Shown: in pieces, positions 1 through 6,230 of the stretch
Numbering within the stretch: position 1 is the first letter of the stretch
Layout of the letters: each line of letters opens with the position of its first letter
From: Candidatus Treponema faecavium
GTDB lineage: Bacteria; Spirochaetota; Spirochaetia; Treponematales; Treponemataceae
DNA length: 7,605 bases
Direction of reading: 5' to 3'
NCBI GenBank assembly: GCA_019113455.1
Contig: DXHG01000063.1
Location: 1 to 7,605 of the forward strand
Notes under the pieces: generated by a model
What the model was told of the DNA's origin: nothing
What the model saw: only the letters and a program-made list of their open reading frames with translations
Database searches by the model: none
Made by a program: the position numbers and the translations under genes

Positions 1-47
1 CGATAACTCTTTTCTATAATAATTATATGCCGCGTTCAGCAGTACGT

Positions 48-698
48 CTACGCATTTACCAGCAGATCATATACTTCCGCAGGCTCTTTAACCGCAAGCA
101 GTGAATCACGCAGTGCCTTGTTTTTCAGCTTCGCGCTGAAATACGAAAGCGTCTGCAAGTAGTACGAGTGCTGGTTGTAGGCGGCGGCAATCATAAACAG
201 CAGGCGAACAGGCGTGTCGTCTATCGTCTGAAAATCGATGATGTCCGTCCTGCTGATGCCCACAGACATGACCAGATCCGTAACCGACGACAGCCGCACA
301 TGCGGTATCGCGATGCCGCGCCCGATTGCGGTTGACATCAGTTCCTCACGCTTGAGAATCTCTATGGCAAGCTCCTGCCCGTTTTTAACCTGCGGGGCGG
401 TGCTCAGATTGGCGGCAAGCTCAAGCAGCGCATCGCGCTTGGTAGAGTGATTCAGAAAAATAATACGGTCTGCAGAGAGAATGTTTTTTATCTGCACGAC
501 TGTCGCGGGCGTGTTCTGGCGCGCGCCTGAAGAAAGCCGGTCGTTTACCCATTTTTCAATCTCAGACTTCTTAAACCGCCACACCGTGCCGATTTTGCCT
601 GACGGAATCTCGCCTTTCTGCGCCCAGTCATACACCGTCCGCTCGGAAACGCGCAGGTACTTTGCAACTTCTTCTATAGTTAAAATGTCATCATCCAC
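48..698 (-). CDS. Helix-turn-helix / PTS EIIA (PtsN-like) fusion regulator
   Basis: A 216-residue protein in two parts. Residues 1-56 form an excisionase/MerR-like winged helix (L-T-I-E-E-V-A-x-Y-L near the start, then S-E-R-T-V-Y-x-W and a wing ending W-R-F-K-x-x-E-I). Residues about 68-215 are a type-2 PTS EIIA domain. The phosphoryl-accepting histidine is H133 in G-I-A-I-P-H, and a second conserved-type histidine is H177. Known: EIIA-Ntr (PtsN) domains accept phosphate from NPr/HPr and usually act by regulation rather than sugar uptake. Inference: the phosphorylation state controls DNA binding by the attached domain. No permease or EIIB gene lies nearby, which supports a regulatory role. 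The start is GTG at 698, with AAGGAG six bases upstream. An ATG two bases upstream of it is in another frame. The family call is firm; the target genes are unknown. Confidence 0.9.
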   Translation of the reverse strand: MDDDILTIEEVAKYLRVSERTVYDWAQKGEIPSGKIGTVWRFKKSEIEKWVNDRLSSGARQNTPATVVQIKNILSADRIIFLNHSTKRDALLELAANLSTAPQVKNGQELAIEILKREELMSTAIGRGIAIPHVRLSSVTDLVMSVGISRTDIIDFQTIDDTPVRLLFMIAAAYNQHSYYLQTLSYFSAKLKNKALRDSLLAVKEPAEVYDLLVNA

Positions 699-749
699 AT
701 GAAACTCCTTGAAATGACTTCAGCTTTTAATAAAATACCAATCAATAGC

Positions 750-781
750 ATCATATTGCATTGTTTTCATTATTCTGTCAA
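750..781 (-). promoter_or_regulatory. Candidate sigma70 promoter for the HTH-EIIA gene
   Basis: On the minus strand a perfect TTGACA (776-781) is followed by TATGAT (750-755). The spacer is 20 bases, longer than the usual 16-18, which lowers confidence. A 17-base spacer would put the weaker CAATAT in the -10 position. Transcription would start near 743, giving a leader of about 45 bases that includes the AAGGAG ribosome binding site. It lies in the 121-base gap after cdd, so the regulator may be transcribed separately from cdd or as part of a longer unit. Confidence 0.35.
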
Positions 782-819
782 GTATTAGAAGCCGTTTCCA
801 GTTCATGTACAAAAAACTT

Positions 820-1227
820 TTATTTTGCAAGCTCATGCAGAGAATCAAACGGGTACAGCTTTGCAACAGTTGTATGTACAGCCGTTGCGGCCGTATTGCC
901 AAACCATACCGGCACATCCCCTGCGGCAAACTCAGAAATAACCTGTCTGCACGCGCCGCACGGTCCCACCGGATAATCCGCAGCCGGAGCAGCAATCGCA
1001 ATCGCTGTAATTGTACGGTAACCGGCCGACACGGCGGCAAAAATCGCGGAACGCTCGGCGCAGTTTGACAGGCCGAACGAGCGGTTTTCTATATTGGCGC
1101 CGGTAAACACAGTGCCGTCATCTGTCATCACGGCGGCTCCCACCGGAAAATGCGAATACGGGGAATATGAATGGGCCGCCGCCTGCAGCGCCTGTTCGTA
1201 CAGCGCGGACAATACACTATCCTGCAT
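820..1227 (-). CDS. cdd: Cytidine deaminase
   Basis: A 135-residue homotetramer-type cytidine deaminase, the usual length for the small bacterial form. It deaminates cytidine and deoxycytidine to uridine and deoxyuridine in cytoplasmic pyrimidine salvage. The zinc site is complete: C56-A57-E58 (E58 is the proton-shuttling glutamate) and P89-C90-G91-A92-C93. Substrate-binding sequence is visible at F-P-V-G-A-A (27-32) and G-A-N-I-E-N (43-48). The ATG at 1225-1227 has TAAGGAG close upstream. The gene diverges from the plus-strand operon starting at 1295, and the HTH-EIIA gene follows 121 bases downstream on the same strand. No convincing terminator lies between the two, so partial co-transcription is possible. 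Confidence 0.95.
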   Translation of the reverse strand: MQDSVLSALYEQALQAAAHSYSPYSHFPVGAAVMTDDGTVFTGANIENRSFGLSNCAERSAIFAAVSAGYRTITAIAIAAPAADYPVGPCGACRQVISEFAAGDVPVWFGNTAATAVHTTVAKLYPFDSLHELAK

Positions 1228-1253
1228 AAAAACTCCTTACCTATTTAAACAGT

Positions 1254-1282
1254 TTGACCTAGACATCGTTTTAGGGTATCAT
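1254..1282 (+). promoter_or_regulatory. Sigma70-type promoter of the plus-strand envelope operon
   Basis: TTGACC (1254-1259) and TATCAT (1277-1282) are separated by exactly 17 bases, each one base off consensus. The predicted start of transcription is about 1288-1290, only 5-7 bases before the ATG at 1295. No Shine-Dalgarno sequence could fit in so short a leader. On the opposite strand, TATGAT (1278-1283) overlaps this -10 almost exactly and could serve cdd, but no good -35 accompanies it. Confidence 0.65.
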
Positions 1283-1294
1283 AGCATACAATAT

Positions 1295-2377
1295 ATGAAA
1301 ATGAAACAAAAATCACGTCCGATAAAGTGGGTGATTCTCTGCCTTGTGCTGTGTATCGTGTATTTTTTTATTTCGTCCCGTCCGCTTGGCTCCGAACTGC
1401 AGTTTATACCGCAGTGGACCATCCAGGTAACGTCGCGCAGCGCGTACGGAGATCCGGCGGGTATGGAACACACCGGCTATATACCGTTCAAGCTCGGACA
1501 GAACATGGGCTATGTATCGCCTGACGGCATGATTTACAATATGACAAGTTTTCCATTCAAAGCGGCTATTTCTCCGTACTACTACGCAAGCTACGGTTCA
1601 GACGCTTCGCAAATACCGTTTTACGCGGCAGACGGAACGGAACACGGCATAATAAACGGCACCGGTTTTCCCTATTTCAGCGATAATTTTATCTACCTGT
1701 TTCATCCGGGCGGAAACAGCGTTGCCGAGTACGATCAGACAGGCAGCCTGCTCTGGCAGTTTGACGGTATAACGCCGATTCTTGCGTTTTCTGCGTCGCA
1801 GGCAGGCGCTGTCATTGGTTTTGCAGACGGCATTGTCGCCGCGTTTGATCACGCCGGAAAGCAAATCACGCAGTTTGAGCCGGGCGGAAGCGATTACAGC
1901 ATTATCCTTGGCGCCGCAATTTCAGATTCAGGCGAATATATCGCCTGTGTGTCAGGGATTCAGAAACAGCGGTTTGTTCTTACACGCCAGACCGGCTCAA
2001 TAGCAAAAATCGTGTTTCATGAGTTTCTGCCGCAGGATCAGTACACGCCCGTTTTTATCATGTTTTCGCAGGATGAAGACACCGTGTATTTTAACTATCA
2101 CGACGGTCTTGGTGTTCTTTCGTGTACGGACGGACAGTTCCGGCATCTGCCGGTACAGGGGCAGATACTCGGTATCGTAGAGTTCAAAGAGCAGGATTTG
2201 CTCTTTGCGCTTTCTTACGAAGACGGTCAGTATCACGTGTATACTATAGAAAAAGAAGCAAATTTAATCGGCAAGTTCTCATTTGCCGCGTCGGCGGCAT
2301 GTATCGCCGGAGACGGCAGCAGCTTATATATCGGCCGCGACACTTCTATATCGCGGCTTGATATTCAGCGCCGATAG
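1295..2377 (+). CDS. Membrane-anchored beta-propeller-like protein, function unknown
   Basis: A 360-residue protein starting at ATG 1295; a second in-frame ATG at 1301 is equally possible. The reading frame continues upstream over cdd, but the promoter at 1254-1282 excludes those starts. The N-terminus is basic (residues 1-11) and is followed by one hydrophobic segment, about 12-27, with no clear signal peptidase site, so I expect a signal anchor with the rest outside the cytoplasmic membrane. Residues about 70-355 are beta-rich with repeated blade-like units: hydrophobic strands, D-x-x-G turns, and strings such as V-A-E-Y-D-Q-T-G-S-L-L-W and V-A-A-F-D-H-A-G-K. This resembles PQQ or WD40-like propellers. 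I recognise no catalytic motif. It is the first gene of a three-gene unit; the next gene starts 16 bases after its stop. A scaffold or interaction role is inference. Confidence 0.8.
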   Translation: MKMKQKSRPIKWVILCLVLCIVYFFISSRPLGSELQFIPQWTIQVTSRSAYGDPAGMEHTGYIPFKLGQNMGYVSPDGMIYNMTSFPFKAAISPYYYASYGSDASQIPFYAADGTEHGIINGTGFPYFSDNFIYLFHPGGNSVAEYDQTGSLLWQFDGITPILAFSASQAGAVIGFADGIVAAFDHAGKQITQFEPGGSDYSIILGAAISDSGEYIACVSGIQKQRFVLTRQTGSIAKIVFHEFLPQDQYTPVFIMFSQDEDTVYFNYHDGLGVLSCTDGQFRHLPVQGQILGIVEFKEQDLLFALSYEDGQYHVYTIEKEANLIGKFSFAASAACIAGDGSSLYIGRDTSISRLDIQRR

Positions 2378-2393
2378 GACATGGATAAACAGC

Positions 2394-3275
2394 ATGAAGC
2401 ATATACACATAACACGATACCGCAGTATTCTTACGGCAGCTGCCATTGCCGCTGTCTTCTGCATGGCGTCTGCGGCGTTTGACTGGCCGCAGTCAGTCGA
2501 AACAGATACGCCGCTCTATGCGATTTTTGGACAGCCCGCAGGCGATACTATCAGCACCGCTGTCATTTTTTCGGAACCGGGAACGGTACGAGCCGCAGGC
2601 GAAGGCAAAATCCTTGCGGTTGTCAATAACGACGCGCGAAGCGACGCGTGGTTTCCCTCCGCGCTTGGCAACATGGTGCTTGTCGTACACCCTGACAACA
2701 TGCTTTCCGTATACGGAAGTCTTGATGAAATCACGGCAGACGCAAGCCAGCCCGTTACCGCAGAAACCGTTCTGGGAACTTCAGGCACGTCGGGATGGCA
2801 AAGCGGCACTAATTCGCTGATATTTCAGGTTATCGACCTTGAGCAGCGGGTGATTATTAATCCGTCGCTGCTGCTGCCTTCTATTGAACAGCAGGAACGG
2901 CGCATTACGCCCGGCGCCATTTATTTAGTAAACGAAGCCGGCACCGAATATGAAGCGCGTTCATCACAGGCGATTGCCGCAGGCACATACCGCATTTACC
3001 GCGATATAGAAAACGGCACCATGCCGTACTCGACAACGCTCACGGTGAACGGCGCGATTGCGGAATCTCTTGTGTATAATTCCATATCGCTTAACCGCGA
3101 TGCACTTGTTATTATTGGTAAAAATTACTACACGGCGGACAAGCTTTATCCAACGCCTGACCGGCAGTTTCTTGGCGAAATAACGCTTACACGGGGCAGA
3201 AACATACTCGCGGTAACGACCGGCAATATGGAAGGTACTGAAGCAACGATTACCTATACGCTGCAGGTCTGGTAG
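2394..3275 (+). CDS. Secreted degenerate M23/LytM-fold protein with C-terminal Ig-like region
   Basis: A 293-residue protein. The start is ATG 2394, and the preceding GGA gives only a weak ribosome binding site. Residues 1-28 look like a signal peptide: basic start, hydrophobic core 11-23, probable cut after A-S-A near 25-28. Residues about 48-165 follow the M23/LytM pattern: P-G-x-V-x-A-A-G-E-G-K-I, then G-N-M-V-L-V-V-H-P-D-N-M-L-S-V-Y-G-S-L, then G-T-S-G and N-P-S-L-L-L-P. The catalytic residues are gone: no H-x-x-x-D is present, Y-x-H-L is Y-G-S-L, and H-x-H-F is S-L-I-F (141-144). Residues about 170-293 are beta-rich and end with the G-R-N-I-L-A-V pattern of an Ig-like or glucodextranase-B-like domain. 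Known: catalytically dead LytM proteins such as EnvC and NlpD activate cell-wall amidases. A similar accessory role here is inference. Confidence 0.75.
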   Translation: MKHIHITRYRSILTAAAIAAVFCMASAAFDWPQSVETDTPLYAIFGQPAGDTISTAVIFSEPGTVRAAGEGKILAVVNNDARSDAWFPSALGNMVLVVHPDNMLSVYGSLDEITADASQPVTAETVLGTSGTSGWQSGTNSLIFQVIDLEQRVIINPSLLLPSIEQQERRITPGAIYLVNEAGTEYEARSSQAIAAGTYRIYRDIENGTMPYSTTLTVNGAIAESLVYNSISLNRDALVIIGKNYYTADKLYPTPDRQFLGEITLTRGRNILAVTTGNMEGTEATITYTLQVW

Positions 3276-3285
3276 GGTTTTATTT

Positions 3286-3897
3286 TTGAACAGGTACGCA
3301 TATACAGAAATTAAAAACTTTGCTGTCATTGCCGGCATATCGCTGTTTTTCACCGCAATCCTGGCAGGCGCACTGCTGTTTCTCTACGCACAGACAAAAA
3401 ACAGCCGGACATTTGCAGAGCGCATTGAGCTTTTGCCGCAGGAAATTATTCCCTGCGGCTTTACGATAACAGATAAACAGGATTTATTGCTCACTATCCG
3501 AATAGATTTTTATAATCGGGCGCATCAAACCGCCGCGTCCCGGACGGTTATACTGCAGGGGCAGGAATTGTTTTTCACTTTTGCCGAACTCAGCGTACAG
3601 GGAACAGACCGCAGGCTGATTTTTCCGGTATCCCTGTATTCAGACCTGATTCCCGAAACGAACGCCATACCGCTGTACGGCGCGTATACCGGCGTTTCAG
3701 GAGAGCCGGTTATATATACGGGTTTTCCATTTTCAGACCAGGCGTCAAAAAGCACGCTGCGCGATTTGTTCGCGTCGGTGCAGTCGGGAGCAAACCAGTT
3801 TTGCACCAGCGGGACGATCGGCGTGCGGAACCTTACCGAAGCAGTCCGCTATAACTGGGTCTACAATATGGAAACGCATACAATCGGCTTGCAATAA
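3286..3897 (+). CDS. Single-pass membrane protein of unknown function
   Basis: A 203-residue protein that I do not recognise. The start is TTG at 3286, eight bases after a modest TAGGG; no ATG or GTG lies nearby in frame. Residues 12-35 form one strong transmembrane helix, leaving a short cytoplasmic tail and about 165 residues outside. The outer part alternates beta-type segments with short loops (for example L-L-L-T-I-R-I-D-F at 67-75) and contains two cysteines, C57 and C173, far enough apart for a possible disulfide. It starts 10 bases after the stop of the degenerate M23 gene and is the last gene of the operon. Its stop codon lies in the A-rich strand that serves as the T-tract of a leftward terminator. 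The shared topology of all three genes (anchored or secreted) suggests one complex in the envelope. Confidence 0.75.
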   Translation: MNRYAYTEIKNFAVIAGISLFFTAILAGALLFLYAQTKNSRTFAERIELLPQEIIPCGFTITDKQDLLLTIRIDFYNRAHQTAASRTVILQGQELFFTFAELSVQGTDRRLIFPVSLYSDLIPETNAIPLYGAYTGVSGEPVIYTGFPFSDQASKSTLRDLFASVQSGANQFCTSGTIGVRNLTEAVRYNWVYNMETHTIGLQ

Positions 3898-3945
3898 AAA
3901 AGCCCGGCATGTACGGTACGCCGCCGGGAAGCGCACGCCGCTTTT
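3895..3945 (-). terminator. Intrinsic terminator between convergent units, mainly leftward
   Basis: CCCGGC (3903-3908) pairs with GCCGGG (3923-3928) around a 14-base loop. Read leftward, the stem is followed by CTTTTTTATT, a good T-tract. Read rightward, an outer pairing of AAAAGC (3898-3903 region) with GCTTTT (3940-3945), or a small AAGCG/CGCTT hairpin (3929-3943), could give weaker termination of the plus-strand operon. The T-tract overlaps the stop codon of the 3286-3897 gene, so this element protects the operon from antisense transcription. Confidence 0.6.
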
Positions 3946-4001
3946 ACGGAACGGTCTTCAGCTTTCGCGTTCCGCTCAAAGCCGTACGGCGGCAGCGGCT
4001 T
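3929..4001. repeat. Run of small hairpins in the convergent intergenic region
   Basis: Three inverted repeats follow each other after the terminator stem: AAGCG/CGCTT (3929-3943), CGGAACG/CGTTCCG (3947-3953 with 3968-3974, 14-base loop) and AAGCCG/CGGCTT (3979-3984 with 3996-4001). The segment also contains the palindrome GCCGTACGGC (3981-3990). No reading frame in this stretch looks coding. It may act as a folded 3' end for the plus-strand mRNA; that is inference. Confidence 0.4.
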
Positions 4002-4014
4002 CCGCACCGTTTTG

Positions 4015-4271
4015 TTACGCCCGTAGAAAGGCAGACTTAAAGTCTTCGTACATGCCGAACGTAACTTTTAAAATATCTTCCAAATCCTCATACGTTTTGA
4101 TAATCGGCTTTTTGATTCTGCAGCTGGCGCCGATAAGTCTCCGTGAATATATATCAATCGATTGTCTGCCGACATTCTTTCTGCACTAACTGTATCAGAT
4201 ATTTCTTTGTATCTCCTGATGAAGTCGATGGCGAACAGCGCTTTTGGGATTCTTGGATGTAATCCTGTCAT
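4015..4271 (-). pseudogene. Probable frameshifted small gene remnant, family unknown
   Basis: Two overlapping minus-strand frames each look like half of a small protein. The first begins at ATG 4271 and reads coding-like through about residue 37 (I-R-R-Y-K-E-I-S-D-T-V-S-A-E-R-M-S). The second is open from 4185 to the stop at 4015-4017 and ends in an acidic, helix-like tail (K-T-Y-E-D-L-E-D-I-L-K, then Y-E-D-F-K-S-A-F). Joining them by a one-base shift somewhere in 4150-4185 would give about 85 residues. There is no clear ribosome binding site, and the ATG lies just after the strong leftward terminator, so it has no obvious promoter. The second half is more persuasive than the first. I do not recognise a family. 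It might instead be non-coding DNA that looks protein-like by chance. Confidence 0.4.
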
Positions 4272-4282
4272 AGCGTTTTATC

Positions 4283-4327
4283 ATAAAATAAAAGTCTTGC
4301 CGGCTGCAAAGAGCAGACGGCAAGACT
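4283..4327 (-). terminator. Strong intrinsic terminator of the mnmA-nifS-nifU operon
   Basis: A perfect 10-base stem, AGTCTTGCCG (4293-4302) with CGGCAAGACT (4318-4327), is extended by an inner CTGC/GCAG pair after one mismatch, leaving a five-base loop (4308-4312). Leftward, the stem is followed at once by TTTTATTTTAT. Rightward no T-tract follows, so the signal is directional. It lies 110 bases beyond the nifU stop, leaving an untranslated 3' tail. Confidence 0.85.
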
Positions 4328-4390
4328 CAAGCTGTTTGAATCGCGTATTGTCTTAACTAACGCGAGTTATTGCACGCCGACATACGGCCA

Positions 4391-4433
4391 TGCATACACA
4401 CATCCAAGTTAAGCCTGTATATATATGTATGCA
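4391..4433. repeat. 8-base inverted repeat beside the nifU stop codon
   Basis: TGCATACA (4391-4398) and TGTATGCA (4426-4433) are exact reverse complements separated by 27 bases, part of which is alternating TA. The right arm ends three bases before the nifU stop codon. With so large a loop it is a weak hairpin in RNA. It has no T-tract and is not a terminator. Significance is uncertain. Confidence 0.35.
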
Positions 4434-4436
4434 CAT

Positions 4437-5033
4437 TTACTCTCCATATAAATGCTCAAACTCGTGCATTTTAGCCATGGCGCGTTCTTTGCAGGTTCCG
4501 CAGCCTGTCCCGATTTTTGTGCGGGCCTGCAGCTGTTCCCACGTCCGGTCTCCGGCTTTATACGCTTCTTCAAGATCTTTATCCGTTACGTTTAAGCACG
4601 CGCAGATTACCTCGTGCTGCTCCTGACCGGCAAGCGGCGGGCGCCCCTGCTTTTCAAGGTAATCGTCAATCGCTGCACGCAGCGCTTTGTCGCCCAGCAC
4701 TGAGCAGTGAATCTTCTGCGCCGGAAGCCCGCCCAGCTTTGCAACGATATCCTGCGGGCGAAGCTTATACGCATCTTCTATTTTCATGCCCTTTATCGCT
4801 TCGGACAAAATAGACGTAGACGCGATAGCACTTGCGCAGCCGTATGTTTTCCACCGCACATCGGTAATCACATCATCCGCAATACGCAGCAGAATCAGCA
4901 TCTGATCTCCGCATTTAATATTGCCGACAATACCGCGCGCATCATGCGGCCATGAGTCTTCTGCCTCCAAAAGCACATTTTTAGGGTTCATAAAGTGTTC
5001 TTTTACAGTATCTGAATATAACCAATCTTCCAT
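4437..5033 (-). CDS. nifU: NifU-type Fe-S cluster scaffold (IscU-like domain plus BFD-type [2Fe-2S] domain)
   Basis: A 198-residue scaffold on which Fe-S clusters are built from sulfur delivered by NifS. Residues 1-130 are the IscU/NifU_N domain with its three cluster cysteines C41 (K-C-G-D), C66 (Y-G-C-A-S) and C110 (I-H-C-S), plus the conserved-type D43 and H109. Residues about 140-190 are a BFD-like domain with four cysteines arranged C144-x-C146 and C178-x-x-C181, known in NifU to bind a permanent [2Fe-2S] cluster. The third domain of Azotobacter NifU (Nfu-like, C-x-x-C) is absent; the protein ends at residue 198 at a normal stop. The ATG at 5033 has AAGGA seven bases upstream. It lies 30 bases after nifS and is the last gene of the operon. 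With no nitrogenase genes in view, a general Fe-S assembly role is likely. Confidence 0.93.
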   Translation of the reverse strand: MEDWLYSDTVKEHFMNPKNVLLEAEDSWPHDARGIVGNIKCGDQMLILLRIADDVITDVRWKTYGCASAIASTSILSEAIKGMKIEDAYKLRPQDIVAKLGGLPAQKIHCSVLGDKALRAAIDDYLEKQGRPPLAGQEQHEVICACLNVTDKDLEEAYKAGDRTWEQLQARTKIGTGCGTCKERAMAKMHEFEHLYGE

Positions 5034-5063
5034 AATAATTCCTTACTCTCGTGTATCTGCGTG

Positions 5064-6230
5064 TTACTGCGCTTTTACGGTAGACATTCTGCGCAGATTT
5101 TCTATAACCGGCGGAAACTTATCGAGAATATAATCGACATCTGCTTCCGTGTTGTATTTGCCAAAACTGAATCTGATAGAACCGTGCGCAAGCTCAGGCC
5201 CAAGACCGATGGCCATAAGCACATGCGACGGCTCAAGACTGCCCGACGCGCACGCAGAGCCCGTCGATACGTCTACGCCAAGCAAATCGAGGTGCAGCAG
5301 AATCGCCTCTCCCTCCGCGCCGGGGAACGACACGTCAAGCGTATTAGGCAAAACCTGCTCAGGATGGCCGTTTATGCGTATATTGGGAATACGCGCCATA
5401 AGCCCGTCGCGCAGCTTAGTGCGCAGCGCTTTTGTGTGCGCCGCATAGCTGTCAAGTCCTTTCAGCGCAAGTTCTGCTGCAAGCCCATATGCGGCAATCG
5501 CAGGCCCGTTGTATGTTCCTGCGCGAAAGCCATGCTCCTGATGCCCGCCGCGGATAAACGGCTCAAGCGGCGCGTTCTTTTTTACGAACAATGCGCCAAC
5601 CCCTTTCGGCCCGTATATCTTATGGCACGAAAAAGTTGCGTAATCAACATCCCAATCGGCAAGATCGATCGGTATCTTTCCCGCTGCCTGCACGGCATCG
5701 GTATGAAACAAAGCGCCGGCCGCGTGCGCCCTGCTGCACAGCGATTTTATATGCTGAATCGTGCCTATTTCGTTATTGGCCGTCATAACAGACACAAGCA
5801 GCGGCTGTTTTAACAAAGCCGCGTCAAATTCACGATCACGCACAACGCCGTATTCATCTACCGGCACGTATATTACTTCAAGGCCAAACTGCGATGCAAG
5901 CCGTTTTGACGACTCCATAACGCACGGATGCTCTATCTGCGTCGTAACAATAACCGAGCGGCCTTTCTTTTTTGCAAGTTCCGCCATCGTATTGAATACG
6001 GTATTGTTTGATTCAGAGCCGCCGGAAGTAAAAATAATTTCCTCCGACTGTACATGGGCGAGCGCCGCTACCTGCGCCCGCGCCGTCTCTATGTCTTTTG
6101 CAGCAAGCCTGCCGTCTTCATGCAGACTTGAACCGTTAGCGTACCTGTCCAGTTCTTTTACATAAAAGTCCCGAACCTCCGGTGAAAGCGGAGTGGTCGC
6201 GTTGTAATCGAGATAAATTCGCTTACTCAT
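5064..6230 (-). CDS. nifS: Cysteine desulfurase NifS/IscS
   Basis: A 388-residue class V aminotransferase-fold enzyme that removes sulfur from L-cysteine, giving alanine and an enzyme persulfide. PLP-site residues are visible: H101 in E-H-P-C, N-N-E-I-G-T (152-157), D178 in H-T-D-A-V-Q, and the Schiff-base lysine K204 in S-C-H-K. The persulfide cysteine is C327 in S-A-C-A-S-G. The R of the usual G-G-x-Q-E-R-G motif is H233 here. I chose ATG 6230 rather than the in-frame ATG at 6251, because 6230 has GAGGA just upstream and gives the normal N-terminus with Y-L-D-Y-N-A-T-T near the start. The start overlaps the last 8 bases of mnmA, suggesting coupled translation. Its partners are probably NifU (Fe-S assembly) and MnmA (tRNA thiolation). 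Confidence 0.95.
   Translation of the reverse strand: MSKRIYLDYNATTPLSPEVRDFYVKELDRYANGSSLHEDGRLAAKDIETARAQVAALAHVQSEEIIFTSGGSESNNTVFNTMAELAKKKGRSVIVTTQIEHPCVMESSKRLASQFGLEVIYVPVDEYGVVRDREFDAALLKQPLLVSVMTANNEIGTIQHIKSLCSRAHAAGALFHTDAVQAAGKIPIDLADWDVDYATFSCHKIYGPKGVGALFVKKNAPLEPFIRGGHQEHGFRAGTYNGPAIAAYGLAAELALKGLDSYAAHTKALRTKLRDGLMARIPNIRINGHPEQVLPNTLDVSFPGAEGEAILLHLDLLGVDVSTGSACASGSLEPSHVLMAIGLGPELAHGSIRFSFGKYNTEADVDYILDKFPPVIENLRRMSTVKAQ

Noticed and set aside
1..47. TATAAT-like boxes on both strands at the left edge as promoters.
   Set aside because: The matching -35 region is outside the window for one strand and poor for the other.
811..866. Possible cdd terminator: AGCTTTGCAA and TTGCAAGCT arms inside the end of cdd with a T-run beyond the stop.
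   Set aside because: The stem has a bulge, the loop is over 20 bases, and the T-run is separated from the stem by an A-rich stretch of about eight bases, so it does not fit an intrinsic terminator.
1094..1294. N-terminal extension of the propeller gene over cdd.
   Set aside because: It is antisense to the conserved cdd coding region and lies upstream of the promoter at 1254-1282; the hydrophobic anchor begins properly at 1295.
4068..4271. Toxin-like end (R-M-S-A-D-N-R-L-I-Y) recalling RelE/YoeB toxins.
   Set aside because: Only this short string matches; the following residues do not, no antitoxin gene precedes it, and the better coding signal there is in a different frame.
4162..4356. Plus-strand 64-residue ORF as a gene or transposase remnant.
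   Set aside because: It runs straight through the strong leftward terminator, has no ribosome binding site, and resembles no transposase convincingly.
5061..5813. 250-residue plus-strand ORF opposite nifS, and similar long frames opposite nifU and mnmA.
   Set aside because: These are antisense shadows of conserved genes; they are rich in Arg and Cys, with no start signals or motifs.
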